From Cyanobacteria bacterium FACHB-502 (GTDB lineage Bacteria; Cyanobacteriota; Cyanobacteriia; Elainellales; Elainellaceae), in the NCBI GenBank assembly GCA_014695325.1, contig JACJNZ010000029.1, positions 1 through 64,000 on the forward strand: a stretch of 64,000 nt of DNA, in the 5' to 3' direction. Below the pieces are notes generated by a model. That model searched no databases. It was not told the DNA's origin and saw only the letters and a program-made list of their open reading frames with translations. A program made the translations under genes and the position numbers. Position 1 is the stretch's first letter. Each line of letters starts with the position of its first letter. This document shows positions 51,653 through 60,307 of the stretch, piece by piece.

Positions 51653-53629
51653 ATGGTCGGAAGAATTACGAGTGAGGGCGATCGGGCGATGCGCTCTGAT
51701 GTTGCCCGTCGGCTTTTTGGGTTAACCGGGAAAGGAATCACGATCGGCATTATTTCCGACAGCTTTAATGTCTTGGGAGGTGCAGGAAGAGATGTGCGAG
51801 GCGGTGACTTACCGGGAAAGGGCAATCCGTTTGGCTTGAGGCAGCGCGTGAAAGTGCTGAGAGACGATCGAGTGGGCATCGACGAAGGGCGGGCGATGGC
51901 GCAGATTGTGCACGACGTTGCGCCGGGGGCAAAGCTGCTGTTTCATCGATCGGGCATAACCGAAACAGAATTTGCAGGCGCGATTCGACGGCTGGCACAG
52001 GCAGGAGCCGATGTAATCGTAGACGATATTGGCTATTCGACTGCGCTATTGCTGCAAGACGGCATTGCGGCTCAGGCGGTGGATGAGGTGGCAGGTCAGG
52101 GAGTGCTGTATTTTTCTGCCGCAGGTAACGATGGTAACCGATCGTATGAAAGTCCTTTTATTCCCAGCAGCACATTTGACTTTCGCGGCACAACCTATAC
52201 GGCTCATGATTTTGCGGCTGGAGCTCCTGCCCCAGCGGAACCAGATTTGTTTCAAGACATTAAAATTTCTGGCTTTAATCCGATCGGGCTGTTGTTGAAC
52301 TGGGATCAGCCTGCCGGACGAATCAGCTCCGATATCGAACTCTTTTTGCTTGATCGTCCCCTCCCTCCCGGTCAGGGTTCCAGCATTCTGGCGCAGGGCG
52401 TTCTGCCTAGCTTGGGACTGATAGATCCTGCGCTGCAAAACAATCCGGGAAAGCTGCTGGTCTATCAAAATCAGCAGTCGATGCCCCAAACGGGTTACCT
52501 GATGCTTGCCCTCCGTACGTCTGCCAGTTTGCCCTTTCCGTCTTTGATGAAGTGGATCAGCGTTGCGAACGGGGGAGACAGCGACACCGCTTACCAGTAC
52601 GTCAACGATCAGCCAAACGCAGCCGGAGGATCAACCGTTTATGGACACCCGAATGCGGCAGGTGCGATCGCCGTTGGTTCTGCCTTTTATCGCCGGACAC
52701 CTGCATTTGGGGTGAATCCTCCCCTGTTAGACAAGGACTCAAGCCGGGGGGGGTCGCCAATTTTGCTGAGTCCGGCAGGCGATCGATTGCCCGCAAGCCA
52801 GGCGCGGCTCAAACCAGAAATTGTGGGTCCAAACGGGGTTTCAACAACTGTATTTGGGTTTGCGCCCTTTTTCGGCACTTCGGCAGCAGCTCCCCATCTG
52901 GCGGCAGTCGCGGCACTGATGCTGCAACGCGCTGGGGGCAGAAAGAGCCTGACCCTGTCTCGAACCATTACAGACCTGCAACAAACGGCAATCCAGATCG
53001 CTGCGGTTCCGGGTCTGAATCCACAAGTGGGCTTTGTGCAGGCAGAAGCGGCAGTGCTGAGCGCGTTTCAGTTTCGACAGGCTGGCTCAACCCGATCGGA
53101 CACCCTGCAAGGCACAATTCAGGCAGACAATTTGCTCGGATTAGAGGGATCCGACCGACTGTTGGGCAACAAGGGGTTTGATTGGCTCAATGGCAATGCG
53201 GGAGTCGATCGCCTGCGAGGGCAGCAGGGCAATGATCTTTTGACCGGGGGCACAGGAGCCGATCGCTTGGAAGGTGGAGCAGGCAACGATACGCTTATTG
53301 GCGGCATGAGTCGGGATGTTTTGCTGGGCGGCAGAGGAGCTGATCTGTTGTGGGGTGGCGCAGGTTGCAATCGCCTAATCGATGGGCAGGGCAAAAATAC
53401 TTTTGTGCTGAGTCGAGGCGGATTTGCCAGAATTACCGACTTCCAGCCGGGACGCGATCGTCTGGGGCTAGCCGACATTCCCTTTGCCCGTCTGACGATT
53501 CGCCAGCAGGAACAGGACAGCCTGATTCAGCTCGGACGCAAAACGCTGGCAAGCCTGGAGGAGATCGACGCGACGCTCCTGATCCGAAAGACTTTCCTGG
53601 CGGTAAATTTGCCAGAAGCGATCGGGTAA
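51653..53629 (+). CDS. S8/S53-like serine protease with RTX calcium-binding repeats
   Basis: A 658-residue protein. The protease half has GITIGIISDSFNVLGG (Asp), DEGRAMAQIVHDVAPGAKLL (Glu/Asp/His region unlike the canonical HGTxVAG), YFSAAGNDGNRS and FFGTSAAAPHLAAVAALML (Ser). This matches the S53-like subgroup of the subtilase clan, in which Glu and Asp may support the Ser. Residues from about 490 contain hemolysin-type nonapeptide repeats (LLGNKGFDWLNGNAGVDRL, GGAGNDTLIGG), which bind calcium, and a terminal domain usual for type I secreted proteins. I choose the ATG at 51653 with its AGGA; a TTG at 51500 would add a low-complexity leader. Confidence 0.82.
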   Translation: MVGRITSEGDRAMRSDVARRLFGLTGKGITIGIISDSFNVLGGAGRDVRGGDLPGKGNPFGLRQRVKVLRDDRVGIDEGRAMAQIVHDVAPGAKLLFHRSGITETEFAGAIRRLAQAGADVIVDDIGYSTALLLQDGIAAQAVDEVAGQGVLYFSAAGNDGNRSYESPFIPSSTFDFRGTTYTAHDFAAGAPAPAEPDLFQDIKISGFNPIGLLLNWDQPAGRISSDIELFLLDRPLPPGQGSSILAQGVLPSLGLIDPALQNNPGKLLVYQNQQSMPQTGYLMLALRTSASLPFPSLMKWISVANGGDSDTAYQYVNDQPNAAGGSTVYGHPNAAGAIAVGSAFYRRTPAFGVNPPLLDKDSSRGGSPILLSPAGDRLPASQARLKPEIVGPNGVSTTVFGFAPFFGTSAAAPHLAAVAALMLQRAGGRKSLTLSRTITDLQQTAIQIAAVPGLNPQVGFVQAEAAVLSAFQFRQAGSTRSDTLQGTIQADNLLGLEGSDRLLGNKGFDWLNGNAGVDRLRGQQGNDLLTGGTGADRLEGGAGNDTLIGGMSRDVLLGGRGADLLWGGAGCNRLIDGQGKNTFVLSRGGFARITDFQPGRDRLGLADIPFARLTIRQQEQDSLIQLGRKTLASLEEIDATLLIRKTFLAVNLPEAIG

Positions 53630-53689
53630 TTTCTTTTGGGAAATGCTTTGAAATTCCTTATTTTGAGATTCCTAACAAAGCCGATTTGA

Positions 53690-54547
53690 TCAATCGAGAT
53701 CAGGTCTACGAATGGCATCAAACGATCGCCGAGGTCGCTTGACTGCATCGGGAATCGATTCGATCGAGCCGTCGATTGTTTCCATTTCCGGGTCGCTGTC
53801 AAAGTCCAGATCGCTCCATTCGGCAGCCAGCTCAGGCTGGGGAGAGCTATCGACTTCGATCCGAACAGTGGCGATTTCGGGAGAGCTGGAATTTCTGTCT
53901 CTGCTAGAATCCATGTCTTTAGAGGGGGAACTGACAGGGAAGCTACTTTGAGGAGGAAAGACCGTCTGGGGAGGAAAGACAGAGGGCTGAACCGCTGCGG
54001 CAGGAGAAGAGGAAGACGGAGCGGAATTTTGGGGAGGCTGAATGGTTTCGCTGACTGTTGTACTCATCAGAGCCCCAATCCAGATTCGTAGCCGATCGAG
54101 GGCAGAGACCGTATTTTCAACCAGGCGATCGAGGTTGACTAGAACCGAGGAAGGCTCGGAATTTTGGCGCAGCCGCAACCGATACTGAGCAATTCGCGCT
54201 TTGATCACATCCGCCGGGGCAATTGGAGAAGCAGAACTGGGCGATAAGCTATTGCTTGGATGAGAAGGTTTTGCCTGTCCTGAAGTTTCTATTCTTGAAG
54301 TTTCGACCAGGCGCAGCTTCAGGGTTTGCCAGCCAAACCAGCCGATCAGAGAAACGCTAGCAACCTGCCCCAGCAGCACCCCGCCTGTCATTCGTCCTGC
54401 ACACACCCACAGCACCAGCCCGTAAAACAGCCCTACACCGCTCCAGATCAGGTCGTATTTGCGATGGACTTCCGGCAGCAAGAAAGCAGCGAGATACAAA
54501 CTCAGGCTTCCCAAAGCGACTGCGATCGCCAGAATATAGGCAAGCAT
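53690..54547 (-). CDS. Ycf66 family membrane protein
   Basis: A 285-residue protein. Two to three N-terminal membrane helices (MLAYILAIAVALGSLSLYLA; YDLIWSGVGLFYGLVLWVC; GQVASVSLIGWFGWQTLKLR) correspond to the Ycf66 domain. A long disordered Ser/Pro/Asp-rich tail follows, with KARIAQYRLRLRQ as one helical patch. Ycf66 occurs in cyanobacteria and in plastids of algae and early land plants; its function is unknown. It is convergent with the RTX protease gene. Confidence 0.85.
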   Translation of the reverse strand: MLAYILAIAVALGSLSLYLAAFLLPEVHRKYDLIWSGVGLFYGLVLWVCAGRMTGGVLLGQVASVSLIGWFGWQTLKLRLVETSRIETSGQAKPSHPSNSLSPSSASPIAPADVIKARIAQYRLRLRQNSEPSSVLVNLDRLVENTVSALDRLRIWIGALMSTTVSETIQPPQNSAPSSSSPAAAVQPSVFPPQTVFPPQSSFPVSSPSKDMDSSRDRNSSSPEIATVRIEVDSSPQPELAAEWSDLDFDSDPEMETIDGSIESIPDAVKRPRRSFDAIRRPDLD

Positions 54548-54779
54548 TTTTTTCTCCGATTTCAGGCACTCTCCGATCGAGCTTACTCTACCGTACTTGC
54601 TTTGTGCTTGTCCTGCTTATCGCAAATCACCCTAATGAGCCACGGCTCTGGAAGAAGACTGCTTTACAAAAAGTCATGTATTATATTACATTAATAAATC
54701 TATCTATTTCGGTTTTGATTCAGTCTGTGCTGTTGTTATCTCTACAACTTCAGCTTAACCTCACCTGATTGATTGAGCT

Positions 54780-54992
54780 ATGCTATTTTTCACTGCTCTC
54801 TGTATTACCGTCGGAGCCGCGCTTCTGTCCGACCGGGTAGTTCACAGCTTTCCTGAAGTTGCTGTTGGCTGCCTCTCGATCGCTCTTTTGGCACTGGTGA
54901 TCACGCTTGTTTCTGCTCCCTGGCAAGTTCAGCTTTTGCTGGTGGTTGCGGCGATCGTGTCTTACCGTTCGCTCAATCAGATCAGCGGATAG
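54780..54992 (+). CDS. small two-to-three-span membrane protein
   Basis: A 70-residue hydrophobic protein with likely helices at LFFTALCITVGAALLS, VGCLSIALLALVITLVSA and VQLLLVVAAIVSYRSL. Its composition and length are like conserved small membrane proteins of cyanobacteria. I do not know a function. Its 3' end overlaps the convergent glycosyltransferase gene by 16 bases. The 232 nt on its left (54548-54779) contain no gene I can support. Confidence 0.6.
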   Translation: MLFFTALCITVGAALLSDRVVHSFPEVAVGCLSIALLALVITLVSAPWQVQLLLVVAAIVSYRSLNQISG

Positions 54993-56596
54993 GCGCAGCG
55001 TTGATTCGCTTTGGCGGGCTGAACTTGCCAGAGGGAAAGACTCATTTCAGTTGGCACAAGCGGCTGAGGCTGGTAGCGATTCCTGAGCAGAATGCCCTGC
55101 TGCTGAAAAAGTTGCTTTAAGGGCGCAGACGGGTTAAACAAAAACGTGGTTTGACAGGAATTTGCCCAGTTTAAGACGGTCTCAGCAGGCGCGATTCGTA
55201 TCTGAACTTCGGGCTTGAGCAAATGGCTGATCGATAGCAGATCCATCACTTGGGACGCTTCTGCCAGCAAGAGGGGCGCATTTGCCTGGTTGATCACTGC
55301 TGCGATCGCTGGATTGCTGAGACTGCGCGTTTTGTGATAGCGGGAGGGCTGCTGAAGCTGAAACAAACATGAACAAATGCTGATCGCAATTAACCCCACT
55401 AAAACACCCGACCAGAATCGCTGTCGGAACGGATGCTTGAATAAGTCAGGAATGCGATCGGACAGGAAAAAGGCGATCGTTAGCAGAACGCCCAGAAGCA
55501 CGGGCATCATATAGCGCGGAGCCGTCGAAAGCCGCCCGTTTGCGAATAAATCAAACACAATGAGAGGAACGGGAAGGGCAGCCCAAAAGACCACGACAAA
55601 CAGCCAGACTTTTCGAGGCGTTTTTTGAATTAGCTCTCGTAGCGCAAAGCCCATTAGCCCTACGAGGATAGCAGCGATCGTTACCTGGGCCATTCCTACA
55701 ATCGGTGGATTGAGCACAACAGGAACATCAAAAAATAGCACTGCCAGCGTATAAATCCAGGTTGCGAGCATTGGCAGCAGTCCCAACGGCAGCCGCGTCC
55801 AGGTAGTGTTGTCGTGTAGGGTGGTCAACTGGGAAAGGATCACCCCGATCCAGGGAGAAAATAGCAGCACTGCCCCGATCGCCGCTCTAATCCACCAAAG
55901 TCGTTGCTTGCTCCAGCAGAGGGAAACATAAATTCCCTGTCCGCCCAACACCAGCAGCGACAGCAGCGATGTATAAAGTCCGATCGCAGCAGCGACAGCA
56001 TACAGCAGCCAATCTTTACGCTGTTGCGTTCGCACTGCCCTTAGTAACGTCGCTCCCATCAAGAGCAGCGTCAAACTCCACAAGCTATAGGGACGCGCTT
56101 CCTGAGCATATGCTACAAAAAACGGCGACACCGACAGCAGTATCACCCCGATCCAGCTCGTGCGACGCGAATGAAACAGCTCTTCGCACAGCCAGAATAG
56201 CACCGGCAAAGACAGCAGACTGAACAATACCGAGAGCGATCGAATCTGAGCGATGCCATTGCCGGTCAGCTGCAGCCAGAACCGAGCGAGGAGGAAGTAC
56301 AGGGGAGCGTGTTCGGGACTGTGGTAAAGGGCGGCAAGGGTGGCAGACCAAGGGAGGGCAGGATGAAGCTGTTGGACATCCAGGAGGTGCTGCACGGTGA
56401 GCAGTTGTCCGGTAGCAAGCTGCTGGGTGAGCAGTGCTTTGGTGGTTCCGGCAATGCGAACCGAAGTGGCAACTTCATCCACCCAGTACACTTTGGCTTC
56501 CAGATGAATGAACCGAAAAAAGATGCCCAGCAGCACGGGAAGGGCAAGTAGCCAAATCCACGATCGATTCAATCTCCAGTTCACGTTCGGATTCAT
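54977..56596 (-). CDS. GT39/ArnT-like membrane glycosyltransferase, copy 1
   Basis: A 539-residue polytopic protein with about eleven membrane helices. YWVDEVATSVRIAGTTKALL near residue 35 carries the catalytic acidic residue of the first external loop. HSPEHAPLYFLLARFWLQL and AQEARPYSLWSLTLLLMGA are further motifs of the dolichyl/undecaprenyl-phosphate-sugar transferase family (PMT_2). Such enzymes transfer a sugar from a lipid carrier to a glycan or protein on the outer face of the membrane. Its start overlaps the stop of copy 2 by four bases. Its N-terminal third is almost identical in DNA to copy 2, while the rest is clearly diverged. Confidence 0.85.
   Translation of the reverse strand: MNPNVNWRLNRSWIWLLALPVLLGIFFRFIHLEAKVYWVDEVATSVRIAGTTKALLTQQLATGQLLTVQHLLDVQQLHPALPWSATLAALYHSPEHAPLYFLLARFWLQLTGNGIAQIRSLSVLFSLLSLPVLFWLCEELFHSRRTSWIGVILLSVSPFFVAYAQEARPYSLWSLTLLLMGATLLRAVRTQQRKDWLLYAVAAAIGLYTSLLSLLVLGGQGIYVSLCWSKQRLWWIRAAIGAVLLFSPWIGVILSQLTTLHDNTTWTRLPLGLLPMLATWIYTLAVLFFDVPVVLNPPIVGMAQVTIAAILVGLMGFALRELIQKTPRKVWLFVVVFWAALPVPLIVFDLFANGRLSTAPRYMMPVLLGVLLTIAFFLSDRIPDLFKHPFRQRFWSGVLVGLIAISICSCLFQLQQPSRYHKTRSLSNPAIAAVINQANAPLLLAEASQVMDLLSISHLLKPEVQIRIAPAETVLNWANSCQTTFLFNPSAPLKQLFQQQGILLRNRYQPQPLVPTEMSLSLWQVQPAKANQRCAYPLI
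55931..56503 (-). repeat. homogenised block, copy in first glycosyltransferase gene
   Basis: This 573-bp block matches 57601-58173 without gaps. By eye there are about 20 base differences, none in the first ~180 bp (55931-56110). Similarity drops sharply at both borders. Offset to the second copy is 1670 bp. Confidence 0.9.
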
Positions 56597-58368
56597 TGTG
56601 CCGTTCCCTGCTCACACCCACTGCCGTTCTGCTGAGTTTGCCCGTTTTGAACCTGTTTGTTTTGGATCTGCCACAGCGATAAGTGAATATCTTCTGAGGT
56701 CAGCAGTTCCGGTTGATAGATTTCCTTTAGCGTGAATGGTGTGTTATTGCTCAGGCGATCGACCAAACCTGGGGTGGGATTAAACAAAAAATTAGTGTTA
56801 CAGAAATTGAGCGAAATATCTGAATCAATGGAAGGAAAGATTTGCAGTGTGGCTGGTTGCAAACTGTGACTGAGTGACAGCAAATTCATTGTATTCGCCG
56901 CCTCACTCAGGATGAATGGACGATTTGCCTGATTGATAATGGCAGCGATCGGCAGATTAAACCGATTATGCGCCTTTTGATAATCTGGAATCCGATTCAG
57001 ATTCGATATGCAAGACATCAAACAGAATCCAATCAGCAAGATAAAAATGAACGGCTTGAGAGAACGTCGCGATCGATTGACAACAATTCCAGCGTGATTT
57101 TTTTTCCAACCCTGAAAGGAATCGCTCAGCCAATGACTCATCACAAACAAAACCACAAGCTGAAGCGGCAAAAGATAGCGCGGCGTTGCCGAAGCCTGCC
57201 CCTGCGAAATCAAATCAATGAACAACAGGACGATCGGAATCGGCAGCGCAAAAGTCAGCAAAAATAGCCGGGTCGATTTTGATGATCTGCGAAGCGAATT
57301 AAGTGCAATCCCAATCAACGCCAAAATAAATAGTGCAGTGAATGCTTTGGCGATCGTTTCAACACTCAGCGACACCGACACAGGCAAATCAAAAAAGAGA
57401 ACCACAACGCTATAAAGCCAGATTGCCAGCATTGCGATCGGTGACAAAGGAATTCGTGCCCAGGTGGTATTGTCTTGAAGCATTGTCCACTGCTGCAAAA
57501 TCACAATTATCCAGGGGCTAAACAGCAGCACTGCAACACCCGCAGCCCTGATCCATTGCTGCAAAATTCCTGAGTCTTGTTGCCGTCTCAGTGCGACATA
57601 AATTCCCTGTCCGCCCAACACCAGCAGCGACAGCAGCGATGTATAAAGTCCGATCGCAGCAGCGACAGCATACAGCAGCCAATCTTTACGCTGTTGCGTT
57701 CGCACTGCCCTTAGTAACGTCGCTCCCATCAAGAGCAGCGTCAAACTCCACAAGCTATAGGGACGCGCTTCCTGAGCATACGCCACAAAAAACGGCGACA
57801 CCGACAGCAGCATCACTCCGATCCAACTCGTGCGACGCGAATGAAACAGCTCTTCGCACAGCCAGAACAGCGCCGGCAGAGACAGCAGACTGAACAACAC
57901 CGAGAGCGATCGAATCTGAGCGATGCCATTGCCGGTCAGCTGCAGCCAGAACCGGGCGAGGAGGAAGTACAGAGGAGCGTGTTCAGGGCTATGGTAAAGA
58001 GCGGCAAGGGTGGCAGACCAGGGAAGGGCAGGATGAAGCTGTTGGACATCCAGGAGGTGCTGCACGGTAAGCAGTTGTCCGGTGGCAAGCTGCTGGGTGA
58101 GCAGTGCTTTGGTGGTTCCGGCAATGCGAATCGAAGTGGCAACTTCATCCACCCAGTACACTTTGGCTTCCAGGTTTGCCCACCGAAAAGAAACGCCGAG
58201 TATCAGCACAACGAGCAGCCCGATTACCCCAAAGGGGGAACTGCTTCGCATTGCTTCTGCAATCCAAATTCCTTGTTGTTTCTTTTTCTGCTGCAACCGA
58301 TCGTCCCCGGCAGGAAACTGCTTTGCATCGCCCATAACCCTTGCTCGATCGCGAACTTTGACACCCAC
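56593..58368 (-). CDS. GT39/ArnT-like membrane glycosyltransferase, copy 2, with repeat-encoded N-terminus
   Basis: A 591-residue paralog of the downstream gene with the same motifs (YWVDEVATSIRIAGTTKALL, HSPEHAPLYFLLARFWLQL). The N-terminal ~50 residues are unlike copy 1. Two interspersed hairpin repeats fall in this part and encode MGDAKQFPAGDDR and MRSSSPFGVIGLLVV. The start is uncertain: GTG at 58368, ATG at 58335 or ATG at 58251, the last inside a repeat. The C-terminal half is only moderately like copy 1. The pair with ATGA overlap suggests co-translation and two related transfers in one pathway. Confidence 0.82.
   Translation of the reverse strand: MGVKVRDRARVMGDAKQFPAGDDRLQQKKKQQGIWIAEAMRSSSPFGVIGLLVVLILGVSFRWANLEAKVYWVDEVATSIRIAGTTKALLTQQLATGQLLTVQHLLDVQQLHPALPWSATLAALYHSPEHAPLYFLLARFWLQLTGNGIAQIRSLSVLFSLLSLPALFWLCEELFHSRRTSWIGVMLLSVSPFFVAYAQEARPYSLWSLTLLLMGATLLRAVRTQQRKDWLLYAVAAAIGLYTSLLSLLVLGGQGIYVALRRQQDSGILQQWIRAAGVAVLLFSPWIIVILQQWTMLQDNTTWARIPLSPIAMLAIWLYSVVVLFFDLPVSVSLSVETIAKAFTALFILALIGIALNSLRRSSKSTRLFLLTFALPIPIVLLFIDLISQGQASATPRYLLPLQLVVLFVMSHWLSDSFQGWKKNHAGIVVNRSRRSLKPFIFILLIGFCLMSCISNLNRIPDYQKAHNRFNLPIAAIINQANRPFILSEAANTMNLLSLSHSLQPATLQIFPSIDSDISLNFCNTNFLFNPTPGLVDRLSNNTPFTLKEIYQPELLTSEDIHLSLWQIQNKQVQNGQTQQNGSGCEQGTAQ
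57601..58173 (-). repeat. homogenised block, copy in second glycosyltransferase gene
   Basis: Partner of 55931-56503 in the tandem paralog, in the same orientation and same frame. Most differences between the copies are transitions at third codon positions. Confidence 0.9.
58221..58255 (+). repeat. interspersed hairpin repeat, copy A
   Basis: CGATTACCCCAAAGGGGGAA then CTGCTTCGCATTGC. The stem CCCC/GGGG closes an AAAG loop and is followed by the conserved tail. It lies in coding sequence of glycosyltransferase copy 2 (encodes AMRSSSPFGVIG). Confidence 0.75.
58299..58333 (+). repeat. interspersed hairpin repeat, copy F
   Basis: CGATCGTCCCCGGCAGGAAA then CTGCTTTGCATCGCCC. The tail is clearly related to copies A and B, and the stem is weaker. 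It lies at the extreme 5' end of glycosyltransferase copy 2 (encodes MGDAKQFPAGDDR if translated). Confidence 0.65.
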
Positions 58369-58400
58369 TCCTGAGGAGGTACTTTATCAGGTTATTGCGC
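58365..58400 (+). repeat. possible interspersed hairpin repeat, copy G
   Basis: CTCC-TGA-GGAG followed by GTACTTTATC and a TTATTGCGCC tail. The stem and the GTACTTT sequence resemble copy D. It spans the junction between the alpha/beta hydrolase stop codon and the glycosyltransferase start. Weak match. Confidence 0.35.
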
Positions 58401-59294
58401 CTGCTGTGGACGCGCATATTTCTGGATAAATTGCTGAATCGCTTGCCAGTAAATTCGATCGCCGACCCGTGAGACATCGTTGTGCGTTGCGCCAGGAATC
58501 AGCAATAGCTGCTTGGGCTGAGGGGCAGCCTCGTAAAGGCTCTGGCTCATAACGGTGGGAACGGTGCGATCAGCAGTGCCGTGAATCAGCAAAATTGGAG
58601 ACCGAAGCGATCGAACTTTCGTGAGTGAATCAAAGGATTGCGTCAGCAGCCAGTCGACCGGCAAAAAACGTGAATAGCCTCCTACATCTGCCATTTGTCG
58701 CATCGACGAAAACGTACTTTCAACAATGATTCCCCCCAGCGTCGACTGACGGCTTGCCAGATCGATCGCCACCGCGCCCCCGATTGATTGTCCAAACAAG
58801 AAAATGCGATCGGGCGAAATCTGGCGTGTTTGAGTGAGATAGTTCCAGCTAGCGATCGCATCTTCATAAACGCTTGCCTCCGAGGGAAACCCGCCTGTAC
58901 TCGCCCCATAGCCGCGATAGTCGATCAGCAGCACCGCTGACCCCATCTGATGAAACTGTGCCGCCCGATTCACCAAATCACCAATATTGCTGCCATTTCC
59001 GTGAAAATAAAGCAACACAGGCGCATTTGGCTGCCTTGCCGGAATCCACCACCCGGTAACGGTTCCTTTAGGGTTTCGCTCTGCGCTAATCGCATTCTCG
59101 ATCGGTAACTCGACGGTTTCATAAGCCAGGTTCACGGTCGCAGGAGTGGCATCAAGCGATCGGGGTGGAAAGAAAATTAGCCGAGTTTGCCCAAAATACA
59201 AAGCCAGACAGAACCCGGCATACAGCAGCAAAATCACCAGCCCTAAAGAGCGCAGCAGCGACAGGAATTTCAGGAGCACCATGCGATCGTCCAT
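58392..59294 (-). CDS. alpha/beta hydrolase, membrane-anchored
   Basis: A 300-residue protein with an N-terminal membrane helix (GLVILLLYAGFCLALYFG) and an alpha/beta hydrolase domain. The oxyanion-hole strand is VLLYFHGNGSNIGDLVNRAA. The nucleophile elbow GQSIGGAVAIDLAS carries the catalytic Ser, and ILLIHGTADRTVPTVMSQ the Asp. GATHNDVS provides the His. The closest shapes are the YfhR/ABHD13-type serine hydrolases; the substrate is unknown. The ATG at 59294 was taken; another lies at 59282. It ends 24 nt before glycosyltransferase copy 2. Confidence 0.85.
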   Translation of the reverse strand: MDDRMVLLKFLSLLRSLGLVILLLYAGFCLALYFGQTRLIFFPPRSLDATPATVNLAYETVELPIENAISAERNPKGTVTGWWIPARQPNAPVLLYFHGNGSNIGDLVNRAAQFHQMGSAVLLIDYRGYGASTGGFPSEASVYEDAIASWNYLTQTRQISPDRIFLFGQSIGGAVAIDLASRQSTLGGIIVESTFSSMRQMADVGGYSRFLPVDWLLTQSFDSLTKVRSLRSPILLIHGTADRTVPTVMSQSLYEAAPQPKQLLLIPGATHNDVSRVGDRIYWQAIQQFIQKYARPQQAQ

Positions 59295-59320
59295 CAATCG
59301 TTTAATTGTTCATTAATAGT

Positions 59321-59350
59321 CGTTTGCAGTCATTTGCAGTCATTTGCAGT
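59321..59350 (+). repeat. 10-bp tandem repeat CATTTGCAGT, three copies
   Basis: Three copies, the first with one change (CGTTTGCAGT), in the divergent intergenic region between the hydrolase and the SufR-like regulator. The 347-nt region 59298-59644 contains no gene I can support. Confidence 0.75.
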
Positions 59351-59570
59351 CGTTCAATTGTAGAAGCACGCTGGCGATCGGAATTTAGAATAACGCTAAG
59401 CAGGCAGGGCAGCATTCCCTAAATTAACGTTCCACCCCCAACCGAGATTCGCGGGCAATAAATTCATCGCTTTTGCTAGAGACTTTTCGGTTAGGGCATT
59501 CTGAAAGTAGGATGGAGTCGATTACCTCGAAGAGAGAACAGCGAAGCGATCGCAGGATACGGGGTGAAGA

Positions 59571-59600
59571 AGTCCAGGATGCAGAAGTCCAGGATGCAGA
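59571..59600 (+). repeat. 15-bp perfect tandem duplication upstream of SufR-like regulator
   Basis: AGTCCAGGATGCAGA is repeated exactly twice (59571-59585, 59586-59600), about 45 nt before the regulator's ATG. It could affect its promoter or leader. Confidence 0.75.
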
Positions 59601-59644
59601 AACAGCGCAAGGCGCATTTTTCAGGGAGTTAGGGGGAAAAGACA

Positions 59645-60292
59645 ATGACTGAGCTACTGGAAAGCGACAAACTCAAAGCCAAAAATCAAATTCTGCATTT
59701 GCTCAAGCTGCATGGACCGCAAACTGCCGCCGTTTTAGCCGCTCAGCTTCAGGTGTCTGCAATGGCAATTCGGCAACACCTCCAGACATTGCAGGCAGAT
59801 AACCTGGTTACTTATCAAGAAGAACGCCGTCCGGTTGGTCGCCCGATCAAGCAGTGGCAGCTCACCGAAAAGGCAGCAAAACGCTTTCCCGATAATCATG
59901 CCGAACTGCTGGTGAATGTTCTGCAGGGCGTTGAGCAGCTTTTTGGTCAGGACGGACTGGACGCTTTGCTTGCCAAACGCACCCAACAGCAAATCGACAA
60001 CTATCAGGCACAGCTTCCCGAAGATGGCTGGCAGGCGCAAGTGAAGACGATCGCTCAACTTCGTGCCCAGGAAGGCTATATGGCAGAAGTTGTGCAGGAA
60101 GCGGAAGACGCAGTGCTGCTAATCGAAAATCACTGTGCAATTCACTCGGCAGCCCGGACATGCAGCCAGATTTGTGCTTCAGAGCTACAGGTTTTTTCGG
60201 CACTGCTGGGATCAGACGTGAAAATTGAGCGAGTTGAGCATCTGATTGCCGGCGATCGTCGCTGTGCCTATCGTATCTCGTCCGCAGAATAG
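59645..60292 (+). CDS. SufR-like iron-sulfur transcriptional regulator
   Basis: A 215-residue regulator. The N-terminal winged helix is ILHLLKLHGPQTAAVLAAQL then MAIRQHLQTLQADNL and GRPIKQWQLTEKA. The C-terminal part has four cysteines in the SufR arrangement: IENHCAIHSAARTCSQICAS and later GDRRCAYRI, suitable for binding an Fe-S cluster. SufR represses the sufBCDS operon when its cluster is intact. No suf genes are next to it in this window, so it could be a second paralog with other targets. A GGGGGAAAAG site precedes the ATG. Confidence 0.78.
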   Translation: MTELLESDKLKAKNQILHLLKLHGPQTAAVLAAQLQVSAMAIRQHLQTLQADNLVTYQEERRPVGRPIKQWQLTEKAAKRFPDNHAELLVNVLQGVEQLFGQDGLDALLAKRTQQQIDNYQAQLPEDGWQAQVKTIAQLRAQEGYMAEVVQEAEDAVLLIENHCAIHSAARTCSQICASELQVFSALLGSDVKIERVEHLIAGDRRCAYRISSAE

Positions 60293-60307
60293 ACTTTCTG
60301 AAGCCCC

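Noticed and set aside
59424-59645. Minus-strand ORF between the hydrolase and SufR-like genes
   Set aside because: Its sequence is Ser/Arg-rich and partly encoded by the 15-bp duplication; it overlaps the regulator's start region and looks non-coding.
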